A stretch of 64,000 nucleotides of DNA from a virus. This document shows positions 19,175-26,935 of the stretch, piece after piece. The notes under the pieces were generated by a model. That model worked only from the letters and a program-made list of their open reading frames with translations, had not been told where the DNA came from and did no database searches. How positions within the stretch are numbered: position 1 is the first letter of the stretch; every line of letters starts with the position of its first letter. A program made the translations under genes and the position numbers. Location of the stretch: the IMG/VR virus record IMGVR_UViG_3300033145_001136, positions 1-64,000 of that record, one strand, 5' to 3'.

Positions 19175-21086
19175 CCAGTTTCTCTATATTCTTCTTCGCA
19201 ATAGCGAATATGCCAGAATCAATACCACCAATTAGTTCAGCCTCTGATAAAACCTGACTAAACCGTCGTGCCCGCTGTGTCAATGATTCCTGCTGTACCG
19301 ATTCCTTTAGGGGCTTTTTGCCCGTCCCTGTTTCCGCAGTAGCCATTGCCAATTCTGCCTCAGTTCTACGCATTGATATTTCTGAACCAAGCTGTAGCAA
19401 CGGATCAACATCCTGCATGGTCGCAGGGGCTCTAGGTAACGAACGTAAATGCTGCCCGGAAGGCACAGAACCGGAAGCGGAAAGTCCAGATAACGCCACC
19501 TGCGACTTCATGAGCTGCGCAAGTTCTACACCCTGCTCCTGCTCTATAAGCCTTGTCTCAGTGTTGTGATCCTGTCCAAGTATTGTCCTACCAGTCTGCT
19601 TCGAAGTCATCCGCGTCTCTACTAGTTGTGTAACCGCAGTAACCAATTCTGTAAATGACTCATCGTCAAGCCGTGGGAACTTAATCTGTAACATATTAAA
19701 TATATTTCGTTGCGTTGGTACTGGGTTACCTTCTTTATCATATATCATAACCTCCCACATTAGTGGAATATCGCGATAAGCTAGCGCCGCATATAATGGT
19801 ACTCTCATCATTCCCCTGTATCCGTACTGCCATAGATCCTGCCACGCTTCCATCATCTTAATAAAAGAGAATTTGGTAGCCTTTGCAGATGAGAAATTGC
19901 CATGCTCAATATTACCAGTTACCATAAATTCTGGTAAATCTGTGCCAGCAGTAGTTTGCAAATTAACTGCTCTAAGATCTGCTTCTGCATCGCCTGCATT
20001 GATTTGTGGAGTCGGATAACTAATTGTTACCGCACTTGAATGAACCTTAACTGTGCCTGGTCTTGGCTGATTTCTGTATTTTTGGGCCTCTGCTAGTACT
20101 TCATCTTTATCTCCCTCCACTGAAACATCCATCACATATGCCGTACGTGCCTTGTTCAATGTGACACGATTCTGCAGAAGCTGCTTATATTGTTTCATCC
20201 AGTATAATACTGAATGTAATGTGGGCATACCTCTACGCCTACGCGCCGCAGTTGGGGCTTTGAAATGGAATATGAATGATACCCACTCATTATTTGGAGC
20301 CAGTGATCCTTCTAGCCATGTTTCATCAAAATTCTTAACAGATGCGATTGCTACCTCTAGCATACGCTGATTTATCATCCCTCTGTCTGTAATAACATCT
20401 ACGCTGGGAATTAATTCGGTGCGCTCATCCCCGGAGTGTGCAACGGTATCACCATCCTGCTGTATTTTCGGTTTCCATTTTCTCTTATATAATACCACCG
20501 AGTCCTCATCACCGGGGAGAGTGATAAATCCCTTAATTTCTTCTGGGATGACCGATCGAATAGTAACATCCCCATTAATCGTATTTATCCAAAACCGCCA
20601 AAAATTTTCACCATCTAACTGAAACTGATTTGCGGACTCGACCAGGAATATTGGTAGCTTGTTATCCCATCGATCCCAAAATCTTTCTGCAACATCCTGG
20701 ATTAGAATCTCGTCTGACTTTGGCCGTACGCCTCTACCAGTCACGAATTTCGTATACGTAGACACAACTCGCTTTGCTTGCGGATTAAATCTCCATGCCT
20801 GCCACGAACCTCGCACTATTTTAAAATGATCGACATCAGATATTTGTCGCCCGGTTACAATTGCACTACCCGATGCATCTGACCATCCAACGTCCTCCAT
20901 GGACATTGATTGCAAATGCGATTCTGCAGACTCCCTGAGTAAGACTTCTCGATCATATGCTATTTCCTTAAGCAACATAAGCTGATCATTCAGTCTTTGC
21001 ATTTCCACAGATTTGCTTTCCTGCAATTCATCTAGTTCTGCCTTACGTACTAATCCGACTCTTTCCAGAATGTTCATTTTCGTCAC
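19167..21086 (-). CDS. Portal protein
   Basis: 639 residues. The frame opens with GTG at 21086, but an ATG three codons later (21077) is better spaced behind AGGTGA. Recognisable portal features are YTKFVTGRGVRP near the N-terminus, the QFQLDGENFWRFW segment, NRVTLNKARTAYVMDV (the long stem-helix region) and the later DLPEFMVTGNIEHGNFSSAKAT followed by FSFIKMMEAWQDLW, typical of dodecameric portals. The C-terminal 150 residues are Gln/Glu-rich and helical. It lies between terminase and the gpF-like giant protein, the canonical order terminase-portal-minor head protein. The portal forms the DNA entry vertex and docks the terminase motor. The call rests on pattern and gene order. Confidence 0.88.
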   Translation of the reverse strand: MTKMNILERVGLVRKAELDELQESKSVEMQRLNDQLMLLKEIAYDREVLLRESAESHLQSMSMEDVGWSDASGSAIVTGRQISDVDHFKIVRGSWQAWRFNPQAKRVVSTYTKFVTGRGVRPKSDEILIQDVAERFWDRWDNKLPIFLVESANQFQLDGENFWRFWINTINGDVTIRSVIPEEIKGFITLPGDEDSVVLYKRKWKPKIQQDGDTVAHSGDERTELIPSVDVITDRGMINQRMLEVAIASVKNFDETWLEGSLAPNNEWVSFIFHFKAPTAARRRRGMPTLHSVLYWMKQYKQLLQNRVTLNKARTAYVMDVSVEGDKDEVLAEAQKYRNQPRPGTVKVHSSAVTISYPTPQINAGDAEADLRAVNLQTTAGTDLPEFMVTGNIEHGNFSSAKATKFSFIKMMEAWQDLWQYGYRGMMRVPLYAALAYRDIPLMWEVMIYDKEGNPVPTQRNIFNMLQIKFPRLDDESFTELVTAVTQLVETRMTSKQTGRTILGQDHNTETRLIEQEQGVELAQLMKSQVALSGLSASGSVPSGQHLRSLPRAPATMQDVDPLLQLGSEISMRRTEAELAMATAETGTGKKPLKESVQQESLTQRARRFSQVLSEAELIGGIDSGIFAIAKKNIEKLDA

Positions 21087-21090
21087 CTAT

Positions 21091-21249
21091 TTAAGGTTTA
21101 TAGCGATTATTCCTGACCTCTTCGCTGAAACGCGAAAGCGATCGACACTTTTTATTGCAATATAGCTTTTGGTCAAAGTGATAGTTGCTGAAGCAATCTT
21201 CTCGTTTTATTTCAGCTCCACAATATTTACACTGCTTAACAGAAACCAT
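21091..21249 (-). CDS. Small zinc-ribbon protein (52 residues)
   Basis: A short gene filling the gap between terminase and portal. Its ATG at 21249 overlaps the terminase stop (TAATG), and its TAA is at 21091-21093, just ahead of the portal start. The protein starts MVSVKQCKYCGAEIKRED and contains QKLYCNKKCRSLSRF. The four cysteines, C-x2-C and, about 20 residues later, C-x3-C followed by R, predict one structural zinc. The same C..C / YC...CR pattern occurs twice in the sigma-like protein upstream. Tight coupling on both sides supports a real gene. It may bind nucleic acid or assist packaging; function unknown. Confidence 0.75.
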   Translation of the reverse strand: MVSVKQCKYCGAEIKREDCFSNYHFDQKLYCNKKCRSLSRFSEEVRNNRYKP

Positions 21250-22991
21250 TAGTATCCGCCATCTTCTTCCATATCATAATGCCCATGCCACGCAGGTGTA
21301 GTCAATTCGTCTTCTCCACCATATGTAGATATATCATCGTGTTCCCCACCATACCCACCATCTTCTGGTACAACATCATGGTCCATTCCACCTGGATCAT
21401 CCGCTGTATATGGTCGTACAACAGCTATGTCATCTGCAAACCCACATATGAAAGCATCGAATGGATGATCTGTTTTTGTCTTAACCACTTTCTTAGACTT
21501 CGGATCTCTACGAGACGACTTTATTGCTTTGATAAGTTTCTTATATTTAAGATCTACTCTAATTGCTCGTTTTTCTAACTGATTGATTACCGCAGAAATA
21601 CAAATCTCTTTTTCTTGCCCAAAATCCACTGTACGTACATCAAACCCCAGCTTTTCTAACCGCGCATTCTCAAACGGGTGTGACGAATCAGCATATATCT
21701 TATTAGTACCGTATTCGAGCTTAGCAGCTTTGAGATATGTGTATATACCCTCTACTTCTTCTGTGAAATATTTTGTAGCAATAACTTCATGTAATCCATT
21801 ATCCCAGATTTGCCATACTTGTATCGCGGTCTCACCAGAAAAACCCCAGTCAACTTGGAATCTACGTTTTGTTTTGTGTGTGATCTCTGGTTGTACCATA
21901 CCTATGACATCTGTAATAGCTTCCTCTAATAGTGCTGTATCAAATGTCCTGGACTCTCCACCAGGACGTAATCCCATAATCTCAACTTCAAACCAAGATT
22001 CTGGCTTGTTTTCATAATACCATTTGATACGAGAAATCTTTAACCAACCACCATCACAATCTCGAGCTTTACGTCTGATACGCGATCGACAGTCTACACA
22101 ATATATAGCATGTGCATCTGAATCTGCTTTTATTGGAAATTGATTCGCTGGATACTCCTTATCAATCCCATATTTGTCTTTACATTTACAACTCCAACCA
22201 CAATATTTTTCTGTAAATTTTTTATAACAATCTTCGCATTTGTCCGTACATGGCTCGCACACATCAAATGCATCCCATTGCACCTTCATGTATTCAAATT
22301 TTACTTCTTCAGCTTCGTTATCCCATAATTCCTGAAATGGTCCAGAAACCTGGTTGAATGTCGACAACAACATTGATACCATTACACCCGCAGTATCTAT
22401 CATTGGTAAGGCCGCAAACATAACATCCTCGTCTACCAGCGCAGCCTCATCTATTACTATAACACCAACCGCCTTGCGTTCACCACCAGGGTGAGGCCCA
22501 CGCACCTGTTTCTCTGAGCACGCTACCGATGTAATATATGGTGTAGGTGGCTTGCCTTTCTTACACGTATATGACATTAGTGATCGGTCAACTTCACGCT
22601 CTACCGCTTCGTCATTATATATGTATGCTCTTAAATATTGATACACGATCTTTGCTTGCTCTTCCGACCCCCCACTATTAATTGTATCTGCATCTAGAAA
22701 ATACCAAAAAGAAAATTCTATGCAAGAAGTCAATTTGGATTTGCCACCACCACGCGGCGCTGTCATCATTATGTGGGTGTCAATCCCGGCTTTGACCCTA
22801 TCATATATGTATATAAATATTTGTCTTAATTTAGGCGGAAAATGCGTATCATGTCTTTTAGCAAAATAGGCTATTGGATCATTATAGTAAGCCACTTTTA
22901 CATCGTGTGCTGGTAATATTTCTCTAGCTAATGCATCAGCATCAAGAATTAGTTCAGAATTCTCTTCGTCCCAACTATTGTTTGATCTCAT
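21249..22991 (-). CDS. terL: Terminase large subunit with cysteine-rich insertion
   Basis: 580 residues. Packaging ATPase motifs are clear: Walker A APRGGGKSK (Lys84) and Walker B GVIVIDEAALVDE (Asp181-Glu182). The nuclease half begins with FQVDWGFSGETAIQVW (Asp381), followed by IYADSSHPFENARL with a second acidic residue. An unusual feature lies between the ATPase and nuclease domains: residues 245-301 hold nine cysteines (245, 248, 252, 255, 264, 268, 270, 298, 301), a zinc-binding insertion absent from standard large terminases. The C-terminus is acidic and Gly-rich. The start overlaps the end of the probable small subunit. The enzyme would cut concatemers and drive DNA into the procapsid through the portal. 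Confidence 0.93.
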   Translation of the reverse strand: MRSNNSWDEENSELILDADALAREILPAHDVKVAYYNDPIAYFAKRHDTHFPPKLRQIFIYIYDRVKAGIDTHIMMTAPRGGGKSKLTSCIEFSFWYFLDADTINSGGSEEQAKIVYQYLRAYIYNDEAVEREVDRSLMSYTCKKGKPPTPYITSVACSEKQVRGPHPGGERKAVGVIVIDEAALVDEDVMFAALPMIDTAGVMVSMLLSTFNQVSGPFQELWDNEAEEVKFEYMKVQWDAFDVCEPCTDKCEDCYKKFTEKYCGWSCKCKDKYGIDKEYPANQFPIKADSDAHAIYCVDCRSRIRRKARDCDGGWLKISRIKWYYENKPESWFEVEIMGLRPGGESRTFDTALLEEAITDVIGMVQPEITHKTKRRFQVDWGFSGETAIQVWQIWDNGLHEVIATKYFTEEVEGIYTYLKAAKLEYGTNKIYADSSHPFENARLEKLGFDVRTVDFGQEKEICISAVINQLEKRAIRVDLKYKKLIKAIKSSRRDPKSKKVVKTKTDHPFDAFICGFADDIAVVRPYTADDPGGMDHDVVPEDGGYGGEHDDISTYGGEDELTTPAWHGHYDMEEDGGY

Positions 22992-23625
22992 AATCAGCGT
23001 CTTCTACGTCCACGTTAAACCCCTTATCGAACTCCCCACGCTCAATCAATATCGCAAATTTCTTTGAACAACGGGGGCATTCTCTAATTATGTCAGCAAT
23101 CGCTGCTATAACATTTTGTTGTGCCTGTTCGGCCTGTTTAACCTTTTGGACAATTTCAATAGTTTTTGTATCAAGTTTCTGTAATTTAGCGATTTGCATA
23201 GTGTTGTCTTGGATTTGCCCCAATATTTTAGCCCTCAGCGCAGTCCCGCCTTTTTGATCATTTAAATCATCGAATTCTGTCCACAATTGTGCACTTATGC
23301 GAACCAATTCATCTATTCTGGCATGTAAATGTTCTAAACTTTTGTCCAAATAATATGGATCTCTTTTAACCCTAGCCTGCAACGCAACCTGATTCGTCCG
23401 TAAATCACTAATTACATCACTAATATTACAATCGCTGAAATCATGTTCTTCATATTCATGAAGTAATTTTAATATTTGGGGAGCAGACTTTCTTTCTAAT
23501 GTCCATTTATATACTAAATCCCGACGATAGTCTAATTCTCCTTGATTTTCAATATATTCTGTAACTTCATTTAGATCTTCATCACGTGTATTAACAGGTA
23601 GATTATCGGACATATTATTCTCCAT
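22975..23625 (-). CDS. Probable terminase small subunit
   Basis: 216 residues from ATG 23625; ATG 23613 has the better-spaced GGAG site and may be the true start. The N-terminus is acidic. Residues about 35-75 (YRRDLVYKWTLERKSAPQIL onwards) could form a helix-turn-helix. Residues 90-170 are long helices suited to oligomerisation. The C-terminus carries ECPRCSKKF, half of a zinc site. I do not recognise a specific family; the call rests on its place directly before, and overlapping, the large subunit, and on the HTH-then-coiled-coil layout common in small terminases. If correct, it would recognise the packaging start on the phage genome. Confidence 0.6.
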   Translation of the reverse strand: MENNMSDNLPVNTRDEDLNEVTEYIENQGELDYRRDLVYKWTLERKSAPQILKLLHEYEEHDFSDCNISDVISDLRTNQVALQARVKRDPYYLDKSLEHLHARIDELVRISAQLWTEFDDLNDQKGGTALRAKILGQIQDNTMQIAKLQKLDTKTIEIVQKVKQAEQAQQNVIAAIADIIRECPRCSKKFAILIERGEFDKGFNVDVEDADYEIKQ

Positions 23626-23687
23626 ATATTTTGATAATACATCATTAGCTTTAAAGAGGTATCGAACGTGGAAAATGTTTAAAATAA

Positions 23688-23900
23688 TTAATCGTCAATA
23701 ATAACTACGTATTGTAGTAGATTTGTCCACCACACAGCCACGGAAAGTGCCGTATCCTTAGTTTGCCAAGCTGTATTATCGTTATCATCTGTTAATCTAA
23801 TTATCCTATCATATGCTACTAGCCGCACTATCCATATACCAGCCCACTGAGTGTGTCTTGCTACGTGGATATAGCGTTGCTCTCCTGTAATTTCGCACAC
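23688..23900 (-). CDS. Small hypothetical protein
   Basis: 70 residues with a GTG start at 23900, an AAGGA site nine bases upstream and a 40-base overlap with the end of the sigma-like gene. The sequence is beta-like and Trp-rich (HTQWAGIWIVRLVAYDRIIR; DTALSVAVWWTNLLQYVVII), which could fold as a small barrel or OB-like domain. No cysteine pairs or signal peptide are seen. The frame fills a gap that would otherwise be empty, and its composition resembles its neighbours. Function unknown, and it may be spurious. Confidence 0.5.
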   Translation of the reverse strand: MCEITGEQRYIHVARHTQWAGIWIVRLVAYDRIIRLTDDNDNTAWQTKDTALSVAVWWTNLLQYVVIIDD

Positions 23901-24724
23901 GATTCTATGTCCTTATCTTTCTTCCTTGCCTTTAGAGTACCATCTTCATTTAACCAAGGACGCTGGTACTCTATGTAAATCTCATTATAGTGGTCCGTTC
24001 TACACTTTTTAGAATGGTAAACCTGATTACCATATGAGGGAACAAATAATATATTACATAGAGGATTCTTACAATTTATTGCTTGTTGTACCTTTTTCGG
24101 TTTCTGTGCCTGTTTCTTACGGTACCTACGTAATTTTGCAGCAGCCCACCTACATCGATCATTACAATATTTACGAGTGCTGGTTGGGTTCGCCACCCTA
24201 AATTCGACCTCACAAAATTCATGTGCGCATTTTCTATATGCTGGATAGGATTGATCAAGGATGTATCTACGTAATTTGTTTACCCCGGCTATAACACTGG
24301 CTCGTACCGCCGTCCAGTGAACGTGCCCAATGTCATTACCATCATCATCGAATTTTCTCATTAATTTAGCGATTTTAGAAAATGGCAGACCATCAACATA
24401 TTTAAGATGTAAACATACGCGCTGTCGTTCCGTAAGATAATCGTCACTCTCGAGTAATTCACATAGTGCCTGTTTATATGCCTCTGGCATATACTTAAGA
24501 TCTTTAACCCATTCAGAATTATTAATCGCATGCGCCATAATGTATTCAATTTTATGTTCTGGGTATGGTACTTCTGCAAATTCTGGCTCAGCGTTGTGTA
24601 AACTCGAAAGAAGTTCCTCGACCTCTTCACACACATTACCAGTAACTTCACATTCCTTAAGCCCGGTCTTTTCATCTATGCGTAAGCAATTTTCGCAATT
24701 TATAGACTCTTCTTCTTTAGGCAT
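23861..24724 (-). CDS. Sigma-region-4-like HTH protein with zinc fingers
   Basis: 287 residues; ATG 24724 sits behind GGAG. Three parts can be seen. Residues 1-40 contain INCENCLRIDE and a further CEVTGNVC (four cysteines). Residues about 75-150 include LTERQRVCLHLKYVDGLPFS then KIAKLM and, after an insertion, WTAVRASVIAGVNKLRRYI, the pattern of a sigma-70 region 4 helix-turn-helix. The C-terminal half has two zinc-like modules, CAHEFCEVEF…YCNDRCRW and CKNPLCNILF…YHSKKCRT. It resembles phage late-gene regulators that sit just before terminase. No region 2 is visible, so it is unlikely to be a complete sigma factor; it may redirect host RNA polymerase to late promoters or recognise packaging DNA. 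Role inferred. Confidence 0.6.
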   Translation of the reverse strand: MPKEEESINCENCLRIDEKTGLKECEVTGNVCEEVEELLSSLHNAEPEFAEVPYPEHKIEYIMAHAINNSEWVKDLKYMPEAYKQALCELLESDDYLTERQRVCLHLKYVDGLPFSKIAKLMRKFDDDGNDIGHVHWTAVRASVIAGVNKLRRYILDQSYPAYRKCAHEFCEVEFRVANPTSTRKYCNDRCRWAAAKLRRYRKKQAQKPKKVQQAINCKNPLCNILFVPSYGNQVYHSKKCRTDHYNEIYIEYQRPWLNEDGTLKARKKDKDIESCAKLQESNAIST

Positions 24725-24842
24725 TGTCCAACTCCATTGTCTTTCTAGCTATCCCGCAATTGTGCTATTGGCATGCATAAACCCTCATATAATAATTTAT
24801 TAGCATTAATGTTTCGTATCTTATAGTTATATCGACATTAAA

Positions 24843-24878
24843 TATGTGGAGAATAAATATTAATACATGTATGTGGAG
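24843..24878. repeat. Two direct copies of TATGTGGAG, 27 bases apart
   Basis: On the plus strand TATGTGGAG occurs at 24843-24851 and again at 24870-24878. The start-to-start distance of 27 bases is close to 2.5 helical turns, so the copies would face opposite sides of the DNA. They lie upstream of the sigma-like gene (minus strand) and could be a protein binding site. Nine bases is short, and chance is not excluded. Confidence 0.35.
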
Positions 24879-24904
24879 GACCTGTGTAAATACACATATA
24901 CATC

Positions 24905-24934
24905 GCCCCGATCTAACGTATGCTAGATCGGGGC
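24905..24934 (-). terminator. Perfect 11-bp GC-rich hairpin downstream of the 138-residue gene
   Basis: GCCCCGATCTA (24905-24915) pairs perfectly with TAGATCGGGGC (24924-24934) around an 8-base loop. It lies 27 bases past the stop of the 138-residue protein gene in the direction of transcription, where a terminator is expected. There is no U-tract after the stem on either strand, so it may instead be a pause site, an RNA-stability hairpin or a processing site at the middle/late gene boundary. Confidence 0.55.
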
Positions 24935-24961
24935 TTCCGAACAACGGCTTATTAGGTAGGC

Positions 24962-25378
24962 CTAGGTCCCAATGCCGAACGGCAGGCGGAAAGATGCAGC
25001 GATAGCTGGAAGATCCAGGTTAGTTAGGGAATCGGCTGTAGGTGTTTTGGTCTTGAAGGCATTGTTAAGGGACTGAACAGCGGCTGAAATTCCAACCATG
25101 AAAAGTCTCTTATCAAATGGTTCCAGCCAAAACGGGAATTTGATCATATCATCAAGCACCTCGGCTGCGTACTCAATACGATCTTTCTTATCAATCCCCC
25201 CTATTTCAGACCATACATATTCTACCACCGCAGCAACTTTCTGCAGGATTTCCCATATTACCGCAAATCCGTGCAAAAAGTCCTTAAAACCATCAATCTT
25301 GAGAACATCAGCAATCTGATCCTCTGTTTCCTCATTGATCAATAGTTCCTTAATCTTTTCAATGATCTCTGGATTCAT
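24962..25378 (-). CDS. Hypothetical protein, probably well expressed
   Basis: 138 residues, acidic and mostly helical. Starting MNPEIIEKIKELLINEE, it continues with a hydrophobic helix (FAVIWEILQKVAAVVEYVW) and IKFPFWLEPFDKRLFMVGI. I cannot assign a family; the two hydrophobic helices may pack in a soluble bundle or associate with a membrane. The codons look richer in G/C than those of the glycan genes upstream and closer to those of the capsid genes at the left end, which hints at high expression. A strong hairpin follows the stop. The start overlaps the preceding zinc-ribbon gene by 20 bases. A structural or virion role is possible but unproven. Confidence 0.65.
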   Translation of the reverse strand: MNPEIIEKIKELLINEETEDQIADVLKIDGFKDFLHGFAVIWEILQKVAAVVEYVWSEIGGIDKKDRIEYAAEVLDDMIKFPFWLEPFDKRLFMVGISAAVQSLNNAFKTKTPTADSLTNLDLPAIAASFRLPFGIGT

Positions 25379-25553
25379 GTGTAGATACCTCCGATTTATG
25401 CCAGTTTAACATATACCCACATTTATTGCACCTATATGGACTACTACCCAAAATATAAGCTATATATAAGTCTCTAGTAATACTATATTTTGTGCGACAC
25501 CTATTACAATATAGCCACTTCGTAAGAATAATCTTATGCATACTATGTTCCAT
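25359..25553 (-). CDS. Small zinc-ribbon protein
   Basis: 64 residues. Two cysteine pairs, LYCNRCRTKY and YRCNKCGYMLNW, about 25 residues apart form a classic four-cysteine zinc ribbon; the rest is basic or aromatic. The start overlaps the stop of the methyltransferase gene, and the end overlaps the start of the 138-residue gene, so it belongs to the same transcript. Such ribbons in phages usually bind nucleic acid or other proteins. No more specific function can be given. Confidence 0.65.
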   Translation of the reverse strand: MEHSMHKIILTKWLYCNRCRTKYSITRDLYIAYILGSSPYRCNKCGYMLNWHKSEVSTHESRDH

Positions 25554-26223
25554 ACTCCATAGGGGCTTCTTTGATAATGAGTGCTAAAAGCATCCGGTGC
25601 TTTGTATTTTCGTCTGCGGTTGAGCGCATGATCTCTTCAACGGACCATCCCAGCACATCAGAACTAACAGCCGTACGAATTAAATACTGCAAATCATCTG
25701 CACTAAGAAACTGTCTCCGCATTGGCTCGTGATAACTCCGCAACTTCGGCATAAAGAGTATCACATTATATTTTGCCATCTGTACCGCTTTGGCAATCAA
25801 TGGGGCAGGATCTTCTTCACGCTCTAGCTCATTCATGATTATGACCGTACCAAATTGCCCAAATGGGGTAGCCGTAACGGGGATCTCTTCAAAAAATTTT
25901 CTTTTCATAATTAGATGTGATTCTGGTATCTGCATAGTCCTCTGATTTCTAATACAATCAAACATAGCTTGCTTTGATCCGTCTATTCCAACCACCTTAT
26001 GTCCTAGAGATGCCAAAAAAAGCGCAAATCTACCATCCTCTATGCCAGTAACCAGGATTGGGGATTCTACTGGGTACGTTTCCCATACATGTCGCTCCAC
26101 ATGCATTAGCGGTGGCATTTCTCCCAGTTTTAATGGATGCGCCTGCCTATGTGCCAGTGCTCTTGGGCGCATATAATATGCGTCGGCTGTCTTTGTTTTA
26201 TATTCTATTTTACCATCTACCAT
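25543..26223 (-). CDS. SAM-dependent methyltransferase, class I
   Basis: 226 residues. A Rossmann methyltransferase core is visible: SPILVTGIEDGRFALFLASL (motif I with a glycine-rich turn), VVGIDGSKQAMFDCIRN (acidic residue at the end of strand 2) and FGQFGTVIIMNELERE (strand 4 region). The substrate-binding part is not recognisable. It is the last gene of the glycan island in transcription order and overlaps the GT-B-like gene before it, so a sugar or phosphonate O-methylation is more likely than DNA methylation. No DNA-methylase catalytic motif (DPPY or PCQ) is seen. Confidence 0.7.
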   Translation of the reverse strand: MVDGKIEYKTKTADAYYMRPRALAHRQAHPLKLGEMPPLMHVERHVWETYPVESPILVTGIEDGRFALFLASLGHKVVGIDGSKQAMFDCIRNQRTMQIPESHLIMKRKFFEEIPVTATPFGQFGTVIIMNELEREEDPAPLIAKAVQMAKYNVILFMPKLRSYHEPMRRQFLSADDLQYLIRTAVSSDVLGWSVEEIMRSTADENTKHRMLLALIIKEAPMEYGT

Positions 26224-26935
26224 TTCTTATCTCTTCCACTATGGGATCTATCTCACCATACAAAGTGTCAATCGATATCACATTATCTTCCCATTCCATT
26301 GGCACAAATTGCTGCACATCCTTTGAAAGTATGACCGTGCATATACCCTGTGATGCAGCGGCTAGTGCCTCTTCTCCCCTTCTACCGATCACAATGTCCG
26401 ATTGCTTAATATATGCCCATTCCTGTATATAGTCATATGGCTTAGTCGATTCTATTACCTGTACATATGTTGGTAATGCGCCCGTAGGCATTCCGCGATT
26501 CCCCAATATTATAAAATGCAAATCATCGTTAGTCCGCTTAAGTACGTCAATAAGTACTGCAACCCAGTGTAAGGTTGCACATAACGTCGATATAACAAAA
26601 CATATTACTGGGGTATCGAAATCCGCTTGGATTGATACAGGGACCGGTGTATATAGAATAATTTCTTTAGGGATTTTGTGTTTTGGGCTAGTTATACTGG
26701 GATTTATGTATGATTTATGTTTAGTGGCGCTTGTCAACAACGCAACATCAAATATCTCTAGATAATTTACGGTTAGCCATGGAACAGTACTAAACATCGA
26801 TTTTGCAATGGGGAGGATGTTTGGGGAGGTCTCAAGGTCTAACTCTACATCGTCGTCCTGCTCCGCTATACCGCATAGCTTCGCATACAATATGAAAACG
26901 TCTTCTGCGGTGGCTGGGGTTGAGTAGTATATCAT
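26210..26935 (-). CDS. Putative GT-B-type glycosyltransferase
   Basis: 241 residues from ATG 26935, which overlaps the preceding stop as ATGA and has GGAGGAG upstream; an ORF extension to 26959 lacks a site. Sequences such as VICFVISTLCATLHWVAVLI, LHFIILGNRGMPTG and YIKQSDIVIGRRGEEALAAA followed by SQGICTVIL match the C-terminal nucleotide-binding half of GT-B enzymes (a GT28/epimerase-like 'aD.vigr.G..al.ea..G.p.i'). The protein is short for a complete GT-B enzyme, and the N-terminal acceptor domain is reduced. It sits in the glycan island between a methyltransferase and a sulfotransferase-like gene. Donor and acceptor unknown. Confidence 0.5.
   Translation of the reverse strand: MIYYSTPATAEDVFILYAKLCGIAEQDDDVELDLETSPNILPIAKSMFSTVPWLTVNYLEIFDVALLTSATKHKSYINPSITSPKHKIPKEIILYTPVPVSIQADFDTPVICFVISTLCATLHWVAVLIDVLKRTNDDLHFIILGNRGMPTGALPTYVQVIESTKPYDYIQEWAYIKQSDIVIGRRGEEALAAASQGICTVILSKDVQQFVPMEWEDNVISIDTLYGEIDPIVEEIRNGRW

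Larger units (their letters stand above)
24725..24961 (-). promoter_or_regulatory. Longest gene-free stretch; probable regulatory region
   Basis: The widest intergenic region in the window (237 bases) precedes the sigma-like gene and the terminase/head genes. It is AT-rich apart from one GC-rich hairpin. Read on the minus strand it holds a TATAAGAT element and TTATTATATGAGG stretches that could be -10-like boxes, but no convincing -35 partner. It also contains two copies of TATGTGGAG and a short TGTGTAAATACACA stem. A late promoter here is likely from position only. Confidence 0.4.

Noticed and set aside
24881-24934. tRNA or small RNA in the intergenic hairpin region
   Set aside because: A single long stem and one short stem are present, but no cloverleaf, T-loop or CCA-like end; no tRNA was recognised anywhere in the window.
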